Assembly (NCBI GenBank): GCA_905182995.1
Contig: CAJJDP010000025.1
Coordinates: 513,680 to 577,679, forward strand
Direction: 5' to 3'
DNA length: 64,000 bases
Origin: Paramecium octaurelia
Taxonomy: Eukaryota; Ciliophora; Oligohymenophorea; Peniculida; Parameciidae
The notes under the pieces are model-generated. The model ran no database searches, was not told where the DNA came from, and saw only the letters and a program-made list of their open reading frames with translations. Positions 41,601-53,397 of this stretch are shown here, piece by piece (positions within the stretch are counted from its first letter, which is position 1; each line of letters begins with the position of its first letter). The translations under genes were made by a program, and so were the position numbers.

Positions 41601-42091
41601 TCACAATTCGATTAGCAAATATTTAAGGATTCATTTAAATACATATTTGATGCACAGGATAAGCAATGATTATAATATAATAAACACGTTTAACAATTTT
41701 CGTCACAACTATTAACACAAGTGCTATCTACTGAATTTATATATAAAGGGCAAGTATCTACGCAATCCTGCTAGTTTTTAAATTTTGGTGGATCACATGA
41801 TACGCATGTATTGCTTGCAGTATCCAAATATTTATTTTAGAGTACATTACATTTTGTGCAATAATTGGAGTTATTTTAGCATTCTAAACAGTTCATATCA
41901 CAATTCAAGCATGTACTGCCAGACAAATACCAACCTTATATGCAATTATTGCAAGTTGTTCCATCAGAACATGTTGCACATTCAGCAAGGCAATTTAAAC
42001 AGCCTCCTAATCCATCATCATATTATTACGATGAACATTAACTGTATACTTAAGTAATCAGAATTAAAATACTTAAAAACAAAGTATTCAT
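22281..42091 (-). CDS. Giant (about 6,585 aa) Cys-module / REJ-like / GPS-like multi-pass membrane receptor
   Basis: Full-length paralogue of the gene at 1-10352. ATG 42091 opens a signal peptide (MNTLFLSILILITQVYS). Removing two introns (22861-22888, 28 nt; 22518-22542, 25 nt) leaves 19,758 nt, exactly 6,586 codons. Order: a short Cys-rich head; about 70-75 tandem 34-residue modules (residues about 130-2650; pattern CxxxCDxNCxxCxxTxxxCLxC, G, Y); irregular furin-like modules (2650-3440); a beta-rich region; a second Cys block (about 4310-5030); a REJ-like region; an NST minisatellite; a GPS-like motif (about 6130-6162); a first membrane helix near 6200; and a cluster of further helices to the end. 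The tail after FFEVEDK differs from the other copy. Extracellular adhesion, mating or recognition is possible but unproven. Confidence 0.88.
24076..24144 (-). repeat. Asn-Ser-Thr minisatellite inside receptor gene 2
   Basis: Counterpart of the repeat at 8491-8559, read on the minus strand as alternating AAT-AGT/AGC-ACN codons. It lies between the helical region and the GPS-like motif and gives consecutive NxS/T sequons. Confidence 0.75.
34150..41700 (-). repeat. Tandem array of 102-bp (34-residue) cysteine modules
   Basis: The period is 102 bp, visible from the recurring plus-strand string 'caattactatcacaact' every 102 bases. About 70-75 units. The consensus module on the coding strand has six to seven Cys in CxxxCDSNCxxCxxTTTYCLTC followed by GNYLNSST. 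Blocks of units are duplicated: about 39410-39600 recurs at about 41145-41330 (offset 1,734 bp, 17 units); about 37350-37470 recurs 612 bp later (6 units); about 37560-37680 recurs 816 bp later (8 units). Units toward the two ends are more diverged, as expected for unequal exchange in the middle. Confidence 0.92.
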
Positions 42092-42673
42092 ATTTTATAA
42101 ATATTTTTGAAGAGGTTTGCTTAGAAATTTATTTATACATTCAATAAAGATATATAAGATTCTAAAAACTTAATAATTAAAGAAAAAGAAGTAAATCTAT
42201 ATTCAAATATTGTATAAAATTCATTAATTGATTAATTTTGTGAATCACATTGTGAGAGTTTGATAAGATTATTCTTTAAATACAACATTTTTTATAATAT
42301 TCAAAGGATAATTTATTATTCTGTGTAAGTTAGTAAAATCGTATCGAATTGATTTAACAAATTTCTGGTATTTTAAGCCTTTTAAATAATTATAATTTTA
42401 CAAAATTCAAAAAACAATCGTATTATATTCATTTTGGTATAAAAAATAAAATATGAAATTTCTTAAATGCGAAGCTATGATTAAAAAACAAAATTATATT
42501 TTCCACGGGTTTGGTTGTCTGAAATTTATATATTAGCCTATAGCCAATAATTTCTATGAGTAAGTTTAAAGCATAATGGTTATAAAAATTCAATTAAAGA
42601 TAATAGTTTGTATAACAACTTTATTGATGCTCTAATATTATCTCATAGAGTTTATTGATAATTTTCAATAATA
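42092..42673. other. Intergenic, promoter side of receptor gene 2
   Basis: About 580 bp of AT-rich sequence between the receptor start and the SmD2 stop; both genes are on the minus strand. It must contain the receptor promoter. No motif, RNA gene or open frame recognised. Confidence 0.5.
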
Positions 42674-43013
42674 TCACTTTGGATTTCTCAATATATATAT
42701 TACAGAATCTCCTCTTAAAAACATTTTTGGAATAAATCTTTCTTTATTCGTTGCATGAGCTTTTTTCCCTTTATTTCCTTTTGGTATCTCTGTCCACATT
42801 TCAGTTACATTCTCAAGAATCTTAATTAATTATATAAAATAAAAATACCATATTCATATGTCTATCAAAGGCTTTAACTCTTCCTAAAAGCTTTCTATTA
42901 TTTCTTAGCTCTATCAAAACTTGAGTATTATGACTCACAGTAATTGTTAACAATCCAAACGGTCCTTTTTCCAGTGTTTCTTCTTAAGCTGTTCGCTTCT
43001 ACGTTTCAGCCAT
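42674..43013 (-). CDS. SNRPD2: Spliceosomal Sm protein D2
   Basis: 103 residues with one intron at 42821-42848 (28 nt, AAG acceptor). Sm1 motif: [20 protein letters not shown], then [19 protein letters not shown], the near-universal SmD2 signature. Sm2 continues after the intron as [13 protein letters not shown], with [17 protein letters not shown] at the end. The protein is one of the seven Sm ring subunits of U1, U2, U4 and U5 snRNPs. The intron falls between NM and LENV, so the AAG acceptor is well supported: no TAG exists at that point. Slightly shorter than the human protein (118). Confidence 0.96.
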
Positions 43014-43107
43014 TTAACAATAAATTGATTATAATAATATATTTTATTCATATTTAATTTTGAGTTCATATTAAATAATTAAATACCCATTAATATATTA
43101 TAATCTA

Positions 43108-44362
<1,255 letters not shown>

Positions 44363-44677
44363 TTCAATTTTAATAATAGTTATAAAACTCAAATTAAATA
44401 ACTCAAAAAAATTTTGTTCTTCTCTTTACAAATATCAATAAATTTTTCAAAAGCAGTTTAGTGATACCTAATAAAATGATTCATGAATATTAGCTTAAAT
44501 AGATTTGTTTTTTAATCTAATTCTTATTCAATACTCTAAGCACATATAGATTTGTTTTTAATAAGAAAAAATCTCAAGATTATTAAATAATTGTAATATT
44601 AAACACCCTCAAATTCTGTCTCTTAAATTCTTCCTTTATCATTAATAATAAGTATAATGTTATCAATAAATATAAAA
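44363..44677. other. Intergenic, nothing recognised
   Basis: About 315 bp of AT-rich sequence between two minus-strand genes; presumed kinase promoter. No open frame or RNA gene seen. Confidence 0.5.
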
Positions 44678-45461
44678 TCATTTTTTGTCTTTTTTTTACC
44701 TTTTTATCTGTACTAAAGGTCTTAAACCTTCTTACCATTATATTGTTGACATTTTAGCACCAGGTACAAACATATGTCTTACATGCTAAATGTTTTTCTC
44801 ATTAAATTTCATTGAATATTGAGGGTAATGCGTATCTGGATCGAAAGCTTTATTTCATATGATTAACTATTACCACTATATGTTAGTTTAGATAATTTAT
44901 TTCCACTAATGCTCAGAGACTTCCTTTTTTGCACTTCTTCCTTGTAATTAGGCAAAAATTCAGGAAAAAAATCTTTTCTTTTGGTTTTCGGAACAGTAGT
45001 CCAATTGCGTTCTTTTTCAACAAGACTTTTATCAGTTTTAGCATATGACCTAAGGCCAGTTTCAAATTCTGCTTGACTGATGTGGGGAGTAGGTCCTATT
45101 CTACCCTTCATTAAATGTAAAATTGACGAAGAATTTCCTGTGTAATTGACGTCTCTAGAAAGATGCCTTTCTTTTTATGATTCAATTTTTTGATCTCCTC
45201 TTGAAAAAACTTGATTAGGAATCCGAGCTAACTTTGATGTCATTTCTGCCTATTGTCAAACAACAAATTTACATTATCCATGTTTCTTAACTGAAGCACA
45301 AACTCAATATCTTTTTCTGTGATGTATGGTTCTGCTAAAAAATGGCTATAATAATTAACGTTTCTAGGGATTCCATGCTTTTCAGGGGTTTTATGAGTTT
45401 GGGATTTTCCTGGTTTTGGAATGGTAGAATGAGAGATGCTCTTTGTTACTTAGTTTTTCAT
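44678..45461 (-). CDS. Basic hypothetical protein, possible microtubule-associated
   Basis: 244 residues with introns at 45250-45272 (23 nt) and 44848-44873 (26 nt, AAG). It is basic and Ser/Pro/Thr-rich with short motifs: STIPKPGKSQTHKTPEKHG, RNVNYYSHFLAEPYI, GRIGPTPHISQAEFETGL, ERNWTTVPKTKRKDFFPEF. It ends with a Lys-rich tail. No catalytic motif or membrane segment. The spaced Tyr/Pro motifs resemble proteins that coat axonemal microtubules, but I cannot name the family. It starts 168 bp from the MORN gene start in the opposite direction, so the two share a promoter region. Confidence 0.7.
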
Positions 45462-45629
45462 ATTTTTAATAATTATTAATTTAATACTTTTACATTAGAA
45501 ATATTAAATAAGAAAGAATCTCGAATAATTTTCACTGTTATGAATCAACAACTTGAATAATAATACATAAACCTATGTTTTTATTTTAATAAATATAATA
45601 TATAATTGAAAGTTATTACTCATTATTCA
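45462..45629. promoter_or_regulatory. Divergent intergenic promoter region
   Basis: 168 bp of AT-rich sequence separate the start codons of the basic protein (minus) and the MORN protein (plus). No specific motif recognised; the promoter role follows from position. Confidence 0.4.
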
Positions 45630-46926
45630 ATGGGATAATGCTGTTTAGGGTATTAAGGTTAAGAAAGGAAATGCTAAATTATTTTGTAAACTTAGATCCA
45701 AAATACAATTATCTCTGAACAAGATCTGAACTATATTAATTAAATTAAGCTTATACAAGGTAATAGAAATAAATCTAGATTAGCTTGTGTCAGAGGGTAT
45801 TTAGTAAGAAAAAGATATTAGGGATTAATCTAAAAATTGAAAGAAAAAAATATTTTAATGAAGGAATAGAAATACAACTTAAATGAGTTGAGTTTCAATG
45901 ACTCTACACCATTTTAAGACACTAAACCATCTTAGATTACTAAATTGGAATGCTTACAAGCAGAAAAAATAAAACGATTGGACAAAGTACCTGATTATTT
46001 AGTTAATAGAGTGAATAAGGTAATATGACACTTTACTTTTAATTTAAAGATTCTGTAATAATATACATCATTTAATTATGATAATGAAGAAGAGAATAAA
46101 TTTGATTTTTAGATCCATCAATCGGATGATGGTTGCATTTATTAAGGACAGTGGAAAAATGGGTACTGTAAATAATAATTTTGATGAGATTGAAGCATGG
46201 TTGTGGTAGACAATATTGGCTTAATGGTTCATATTATGAAGGATATTGGGCAGATAACATGTTCCAAGGAAGAGGTAGGTTAATCAAATTGGATGGTGAC
46301 ATTTATGAAGGAGAATTCAAAAATAATAAGGCTTCAGGAAAAGTTATAGTAATTTAATATCTAGGGAACTCTTTACAGTGTGGAAGGTCTTAAATATGAA
46401 GGATAATGGGAAGAAAATGCCAAAAATGGTTATGGCACTGAAACTTGGTGTGATGGATCTGTTTATGAGGGTTATTATAAAAATGGTCTCAAAAATGGAT
46501 TAGGAACATTTAAATGGGCTGATGGATCGGTCTACAATGGAGAATTTATTAATGGAAATATTGAAGGAGAAGGTGAATTCAAGTGGGAGGATGGTAGAAT
46601 TTATAGAGGTCAATGGAAGAACAATTAAATGGATGGTTAAGGAGTAAAACTATTATCCGATTTTAGATTTTCCAATGGCCAGATAATCGAAAATATTTAG
46701 GTAGCTATTCGAATGGTGTTAAAGAAGGTTTTGGATCATTTGAATGGCCTGATGGTAGAGTAAGCATCATATTTTATCTAAGATTTATAAAGGTCAGTGG
46801 CTAAATAACAAGCAGCATGGATTAGGAACCTATTTAGGATCGAATGGTATAGAAAAGGAAGGAGAATGGGCTGAAGGTAAACTAGTACGTTGGTAAAAGA
46901 ATAAAAATCGAATCTAAGACTCTTGA
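45630..46926 (+). CDS. MORN-repeat protein with an IQ-like segment
   Basis: 390 residues, five introns: 46020-46049 (30 nt, AAG), 46163-46188 (26 nt, GAG), 46343-46364 (22 nt), 46644-46666 (23 nt), 46760-46782 (23 nt, AAG). It begins MGQCC, a possible myristoylation/palmitoylation site. Around residues 65-85 is an IQ-like helix (ACVRGYLVRKRYQG). From about residue 155 come seven or eight MORN repeats, e.g. YQGQWKNGLKHGCG, YEGEFKNNKASGKG, YEGYYKNGLKNGLGTF, YNGEFINGNIEGEGEF, YKGQWLNNKQHGLGTY. MORN repeats form rod-like lipid- or cytoskeleton-associated scaffolds. MORN phasing fixes the unusual GAG and AAG splice sites. Likely a cortical or ciliary scaffold (inference). Confidence 0.9.
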
Positions 46927-47723
46927 TGTTTATTTAAAACTACTTTCTCAGAAATCTTCATTATTTAGATTTATTATTGTTTTAGATAATTAAATTAATT
47001 TTTTTTTTTAAATGAAAAAATAATTATAATGTTTTAAGAACTTTAATATGAATAACTAAAGGATCATATAAGAAGGTTTAATGTTCATATAAAAAAGGAA
47101 GCTTATTATTAAAAAAACTGTTGAAATTTATACGAAATATCTGACTATAATGCCAATTAATTGGATCTATTATAAATTTAAACATTAAAGTAGGAATTAA
47201 TAGATATGGATATTTAATTAATTATATGTTAGATTGTTAACATATAATAAGTTTTAACGATGATAAGGTCAGTTAAGACATTAGTATATCATATTTCACT
47301 CAATTCTGTTACTTACATTTAATTAAGATTAAAAAAGAAGAAATTATAATTTATTTTTTAGAGATTAATAATAAATTTGTTTATTTTTAGTTACCTTTTA
47401 AAATCTTAAATTATGTATTTATTTAAAGAAATCATCTAAAATTGATAATTTTTTGTTAATAAAAATTTAATTGCAATTAAGATATGAATTCATTTTTCAA
47501 TCAATTTAATTTATATTTTTCCTAAAATGAAGTCTATTTCAATTTTACTTTTAAGAACTTAAATGAATTCAAATAATTTCTTAGATAATGTAAGGATGAA
47601 TAACATAGGATACATTTTAAAAGTTAGATTTAATGACTAAAAAAAATAAAGTTAAATTATTTAACATTTATATGAAAATTAATATTAAAATTTTATATCA
47701 AATATTCAGGGTGGTATAAGTCA
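46927..47723. other. Long AT-rich intergenic with one unresolved small open frame
   Basis: About 800 bp. Apart from the doubtful frame listed separately at 47029-47440, I see only AT-rich sequence; the last 250 bp should contain the promoter of the phosphatase gene. Confidence 0.4.
47029..47440 (+). pseudogene. Unresolved helical small open frame with one internal TGA
   Basis: From ATG 47029 (MFQELQYEQLKDHIRRFN) the frame is open except for one TGA at 47122-47124. After it, a strongly helical stretch follows (NQLDLLQIQTLKQELIDMD, IVNIQQVLTMI). I could not find tiny introns that remove the TGA and keep both halves in one frame. It may be a decayed gene, a mis-modelled short coiled-coil (prefoldin-like size) gene, or chance. 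Confidence 0.25.
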
Positions 47724-49295
47724 ATGAGATCAAGACGAAGTTCTAAATTCCATTCCAATGATATATCAAAGGACAATATATTAAGTAGCAGTCGCAAGCC
47801 ATCTCCTCCTAAAATCTACACAAATTCCTCAAATACCAATTAAATGTCATAAGAGAGTAGCTTCCAAAGAAAAGGAAGAAGCACACCAAAAGATTGTCTT
47901 GGATTAGTAAATCCTTATTAGTGTAAGAGAGTTTAAAATCATTAGAAAAGCTATAATTACCGAATAGGGATTCTTCAAAAATGTCTAATAAAAGTGGAAG
48001 GAGTAATTTTGAATCAGAAGTATGTAGAAATTATTGATAATTAGTGAAGAGTCCCAATTTGATAATTTAGCCAAAATCTGAGGAAAACATGGAAATTGAG
48101 TGCTAATCACCGATAAAATAATATAGCGGTTTGAAGCATCCTTTCTTTAGTAATTCAGGAATTTCTAAAAATTAACCTACAAGAAGAGTGATTAAAGATG
48201 CTTCTCTTAATAATAGTTAATTGAGATAGAAAGAATCATAAGATATATTAAAGACATCTGAGAAATAAAGAGCAAACAAATTAAGAAAAGCTAATTATCA
48301 TTAATAATAGGAGAGTGATTCTTAATGCCAAGTCTATGAGTTTAATCGAGAATTGAAAGCATTAAGGGTAAAGAGAACTGAGTCATTTGAATGGCTACAA
48401 GAAGAATCTTAGGTTTCTGAGGAATCTCAATTTAAGTAATTTAACTAGATAAATTTGGGAATATATTACATGGATAATTTACGAAATTATTTAAAAGGAT
48501 TAAACCTAGAAGGATTGTACGCTTAAATGTATATAAATCACTTCGTTCAGTAGTTTCATAGTTTGCAATTAAGCAAATAAATGTAATAGCCAGATCAGAA
48601 TAAGTTAGAGGCAAAAATGCTTCAGCTATAAAAAATAAGTAAAAATAAATTAATACTATAGAAAATTAGAAAACTCTTGTTTTAGATTTAGATGAAACGC
48701 TGATGCATTGTAATGAATAATAATAAATGAAATTTGATTTTAAAATACCAATCTAAATGCCAAATGGATAAATTCATGAAGTATGTTTAAATATATTAAT
48801 TAGGCAGGAATAAGTGTTAGACCATTTGCACAATAGTTTTTATCGGAATGCTCAAAGCATTTTGAAATTATAATATTTACAGCTTCTCATTAATTATATG
48901 CTGATAAAATAATTGACAAGCTTGACCCATCTCGTAAATGGGTATCTTATCGATTGTATAGAGAGAATTGTATACAAACTTAATAAGGAATCTATGTTAA
49001 AGATTTAAGAATAATAAATAGAGATTTAAAAGACATTGTTTTGATTGATAATGCTGCTTATTCTTATGCTTTCTAAATTGAAAATGGTATACCAATTATA
49101 CCATATATTGATAATGTCAAGGATGTTGTAATAATATTTTATATTTTAAAGGAATTGTTAGGCGTTATAGATTACCTAAAAATTTTGTTATAAATTAATG
49201 ATGTTAGAGAGATTAACGTTAAGACTTTCCTTTTAAATAAAATCCAATAATGTGCAAGTTTAGATGAAGCAATAAAACTTCTATTAGTAGCTTGA
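47724..49295 (+). CDS. SCP/FCP1-type CTD-like phosphatase with long N-terminal extension
   Basis: 482 residues; introns 47907-47929 (23 nt, GAG), 48020-48049 (30 nt, AAG), 48639-48661 (23 nt), 48781-48803 (23 nt) and 49128-49151 (24 nt, AAG). The C-terminal 200 residues are a HAD-fold NIF/SCP domain: KTLVLDLDETLMHC carries the DxDxT catalytic motif, ISVRPFAQQFL, EIIIFTASHQLYADKIID, RLYRENC, DLRIINRDLKDIVLIDN and IENGIPIIPY. The first 290 residues are Ser/Gln/Lys-rich and probably disordered. SCP enzymes dephosphorylate Ser in RNA polymerase II tails or other proteins; the substrate here cannot be read. The first two introns are inferred only from frame. Intron 5 is a multiple of three, so retention would also be open. 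Confidence 0.88.
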
Positions 49296-49572
49296 TCAAA
49301 ATTTTGATTGTTATTTTGTGTATTTAATGAATAATCTTTACATAAAGGAAATAGAATTCATAAAATTTATTTTAAATTATTGAACTAATACTAAATATTC
49401 AAATTGAATAGAAAAGAATATGAAGAGGAATCGAGTATTTAAATTTATGTTAAATAAATAAAATATGATTGATAAGAAAATTTAAATTAATCATCTTAGC
49501 AAAATTAAGTTTTTTAGTGTGAATTGAATTTATATAAATATGCTTATATTTTATGTTTCAATATATGATAAT

Positions 49573-50311
49573 TCAATAATTTCTACTTTACCCAACTCTC
49601 TGCTAGGATGTACGAACATCTTAATTTTATTTTTCTAATCTTTTTTATTCATCTTGTAAATCTTATAATTATCTTTATGATTATGCATAATCTCTTTCTA
49701 ATTATTAGAATCTCTTCTACCAAGTTTCTATTTCATTTGAGTAATGGACTGTTCTTTCTTAGATTTATATTTCAATTGATTCTTATTATTAATGAATTTA
49801 ATTCTCTAATTCAGAAATTTCTCTATCTCTATCCTGTATCATCTGTTGCAATTAAGCTTTCTTTGATTCTAATTCTCGTAATCTAGTATCATCAATAACC
49901 TCAATAGCATCTGGTTCAGTAGGTCCTGGTCCTTTTCTCAATTGAATTTGCAATTCCAAAATTTATCTCTCTAAAGTTGCACACTTTAATCTCCAAGGAG
50001 CCTCGATTTCTATAGGAATAATTTAGATTGTTACCATCCATATTAATGACCTATGTGGGTTTCTCTTAGTAGACTGTAGGTAACACATTAGGTTTCGATT
50101 GTATGGTTTAGGGTACATAATTGACTTGAGGTGGAAGTGGAAATTAGGTTTAGAATTGTAATGGCTGTTAAATAATTGGTTAGGTTGTTGTTTAAATAGG
50201 ATATCCCTATCTTTAACCAATAACTGGCTAATTAGTATTGGGTAGTATGATATTATATTGATTTTGGTTTGGCTGTTGGAAAAATGCTGGGTTTCTATTG
50301 TCGTTGATCAT
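49573..50311 (-). CDS. Gln/Pro-rich coiled-coil protein
   Basis: 237 residues, one intron at 50010-50034 (25 nt, TAG). The N-terminal 110 residues are low complexity (Asn, Gln, Pro, Tyr; FQQPNQNQYNIILPNTNQ). After the intron comes EIEAPWRLKCATLERQIL, GPGPTEPDAIEVIDDTRLRE and a long parallel-type coiled coil (REISELENQI; RDYAQSQRQLQDLQDEQKR). No catalytic motif. No family recognised; a cytoskeletal or basal-body protein is possible but unproven. It converges on the phosphatase gene, 277 bp away. Confidence 0.75.
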
Positions 50312-50398
50312 TAGAGAGTATAGGTTTAAAATAAATATTATTTATTGCCAATATATATATAAATAAATCTTCTATGAGTATTCTTTTTTTAGTATATT

Positions 50399-51235
50399 TC
50401 ATATATCTGCACAGCAATTGTTACACTAAGCCTTTTTTTGATTGGATTAATTCTAATCACCATAATATTCAATAAATTCTTCATTGTTATGATTATTTAT
50501 CTATTAGTGCTGCTACTTGATTACCTTTTATGACTATTTGTTATATTAAGCATTTTGATTTACAATTTTGCTTGTAGACATGGAACTGTTGGCATTATTG
50601 ACATACTTGATCCCGTATTATTCATTAACCAAGTTGGGGTCCTCTGTGGCCATCTGATAAATTTGATGTGCCAATTCCATGAATGCATTTTCTACATTAG
50701 ATCCTTACAAAGCAGAACATTCGGTATAGAGACACTCATTTTCTTTTGCATATTGAGCTGCTTCATAAAATTCAACTTCTCTTTGATTCTGTAAGTCTGT
50801 CTTGTTGCCAATGAGTAGAAATTTCATCCTGCTATTGCCATTGTCAAGAGCCTCACGATGCCAATTACGAATGTTTTCAAATGTTTCTCGTCTTGTAATG
50901 TCAAAAACCATGATAGCTCCCGCTGCTGCTCTGTAATACAAACGTGTCACACTTTTGAAATTCTCTTGTCCAGACTTTTCATTAAGGATCTTTTTACTGT
51001 ATCCCACATCTGCAATTTAATGACATGATGATTCACTTAGATATACTTGATGTTGAATTCAACTCCAATAGTCATATTATAGTCATCACAAGACCTCTTC
51101 TCCACAAATTACTTAAGCAACGATGTCTTACCAACAGCTACGAAGATTGAGTGTATCATAAATACCAACATCTCCTATCAAAATAAATTTGAATAATAGA
51201 CTTGCTTCATTCTCATCGATATTATTTTACTACAT
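50399..51235 (-). CDS. Rab-family small GTPase (Rab2/4/14-like)
   Basis: 261 residues; introns 51138-51165 (28 nt, TAG) and 50975-50997 (23 nt, AAG). G1 loop IGDVAVGKTSLLKQF, G2 with MTIGVEF, G3 WDTSGQENF (Ser where most Rabs have Ala), YYRAAAGAIMVFDITRRETF, G4 GNKTDL, G5 ECSAL. RRETF resembles Rab2/Rab4/Rab14. The C-terminus is long and Gln/Asn-rich, ending NNCCADI; the Cys pair could be geranylgeranylated. Such GTPases tether Golgi or endosomal vesicles. The N-terminal extension (MQQNNIDENEASLLFK) is short. Splicing restores G1 and G3 exactly, supporting both introns. Confidence 0.95.
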
Positions 51236-51365
51236 TATTTTATATAAACATTGAATAACTAATATATCTATCTATTTTTAAGACAAATTCATATATATAA
51301 ATATAAATGATCAAATATAACTACGAATAACTTATAGATAGTTATATTTAGTTGACAAAGTTATT

Positions 51366-53197
51366 TCAAAACCCTTGTTAGGCGAATCCTTAACCTTAGT
51401 TTTGAGTTGTAAATCCTGTGTTCCCAGATTGCTAGTTAACCTTATTCTGCTGATTTTACTAAAATTACTAATATTGTAGTAAGTTCTTTTTATCTAATTT
51501 TAATAAATAACTTATTTTACATGTTGGTGGTTTCGGCGGAATTTTCATTAATTCCATGTACTCGACCAATTAATTAGGTAATTCAGCCAAGACTTCTCTT
51601 GATAACAGAGTTGAATCATGCTTAAATTGATTGAATGGGACAAACTATACTAAATCTCTTAGAGCCTTTTATCCTTTACTATTAACCATGCTATTGTCGT
51701 CATTGTCGAGTATGGTCATTTTCTTGAAATCTGCATTTCCTATTCCCACAATGATAATTGATAATGGTAAATGAGATGACTCTATTACATCATCTATTGA
51801 CAATTGTAAATCATCTGTTTGTCCATCCGTTAGAATCATTAAAATCAAATAGTTCTGGCTTCCTTTAAGTTTACTTTGCACTGCCATCTCCATTGCCTTG
51901 GCTATGACAGGATGTATATATGTTGGCCCATCTAATTGCATATTTTAAATAGCATTTCTATAACATTAGACGATCCCATCTAATCCATATACTCTAAATG
52001 AATTAAGATAAAATTTACTCAGGATCTTCTGGATTATCATTCAAAGGAAAGAGATGTAAGGTTTAATTTGTATTAATTAAATTGAATGCTGGTTGACACC
52101 CAAAACCATAGATTGGCACTTTCTTGTCGTGATCATAATTTATCAAAATTTCAACTACACTGGTAATAGCCTATAAATATTAACTTGAATTTGAATCCTA
52201 TGAAATATAATGCAATGATTTTTTGTCTTTAGGATGACCATTTGAAGCAGTAAAATCAATTCCAAGGATTAAGTTCAATTATTAACCTCCCTCACAATAA
52301 TCTAAGAATGTATATTTGCATTTTAGATTGAATTTTTCAAAAGTTATTGTACCAGCAGGAGAATTATTCTTTTATTTATTTCTGAATTCTTTTTTTTATG
52401 GTTTATTCTATGTAAATGAATCTCTCAGTTCTTCAATGCAGAATGTAGTTTCTCCCAAATACAGATGCTTACCTGACGTTCTATGATCCCAAACTTCTAC
52501 TTTTATTGGCATTTAATAATCTCCATTACAAAGCTTCTATGATTTACATTATATAGTTTTCCAAGTAGGATTTGAAGAGTCCTTTATAAATTCAGATTCA
52601 TAAACTAAAATTGGATTACTATCATCTTTTCTCAATCTATAGAATCTTAAGAATGGACACGCACCATGCCAAAACCCAATTCTGGTGTCAGGTATATTTT
52701 AACCGGAAACTGTAATTTCTAAGTCATCATTACAGTGTTTCACTTAATCAGCCTTAACAACAATTTTTCCACTTTTTTTTCCTTATAGACTAAACAGATC
52801 TGCCATTAGTATTTAATCTTTTGCTCCTGCTATGGCTGCAAGAGAAGTCTCTGCGATTCCGATCATCTATAAGCTTTTATATTTCTCATTACTTTTGATT
52901 CATTTTAACTAACATAGTGATGTACTTCCAATTTAAGATATTGGTGAACTTCAAAATAATACTCTATTATAATTGATGTTGCAAAATTTGGATTTAAATT
53001 GTTCCAAATTAATTCTGTTTATCCTATTTTACTCCCTAACTTATCAAAGGCAGTTCATTACAATTGTTTTAATTAGTTTTTTAAAATAGAATTATGTATG
53101 GATCGCTAACACTCATTGTGTCCAAATCATCCAATTAACGACAACTAAAAAATAATTCTAATTTCTGAATTGCCTCAGAAAGTTAATTTTAATCCAT
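51366..53197 (-). CDS. Copine (two C2 domains plus copine vWA domain)
   Basis: 575 residues; introns 53036-53061 (26 nt), 52867-52892 (26 nt), 51994-52018 (25 nt) and 51494-51520 (27 nt), all TAG. The first C2 domain carries FSCRQLDDLDTMSVSDPYI and IGQTELIWNNLNPNF; the second carries DSSNPTWKTIQCKSQKLC and VEVWDHRTSGKHLYLGE. The copine A domain follows: LGIDFTASNGHP (MIDAS-like), LHYISQDSNSSQYLQAI, VPIYGFGCQP, FPLNDNPEDPEVYGLDGI, YLILMILTDGQTDDLQ, IIVGIGNADF. Copines bind phospholipid membranes in a calcium-dependent way. A short Gln-rich tail ends QGFAQQGF. Length is standard for copines (about 550). Confidence 0.95.
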
Positions 53198-53397
53198 TAA
53201 TGGGGTGCCTTTTAATTTAAAGTAATAATTGAAAATTAAATAGATAAATTATATATATACATTTATTTAAATGATTACATCACTTAGTAATTTGGCACTA
53301 TTAAGAATATATATCAATTATGAGATCAATTAACATAATTAAAAAATATCCAAAAGAAATGTGATTACAATATATTTATAAATGTCATAATATACAT

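Noticed and set aside
34150-41700. CRISPR array or satellite DNA
   Set aside because: The unit is fully coding with phase-constant cysteines and lies inside one long frame; there are no alternating constant repeats and unique spacers.
38614-42057. Many plus-strand open frames rich in Asn, Leu and Tyr within the repeat array
   Set aside because: They are antisense shadows of the 102-bp Cys-module repeat: each recurs with the unit period and lacks any upstream context. The minus strand carries the signal peptide, Cys pattern and continuous frame.
53036-53061. A 22-nt AAG-acceptor intron in copine
   Set aside because: The TAG acceptor four bases further gives the correct frame (NWSKIGQTELIW) and the expected Trp before the GQTE motif; the shorter form breaks the frame.
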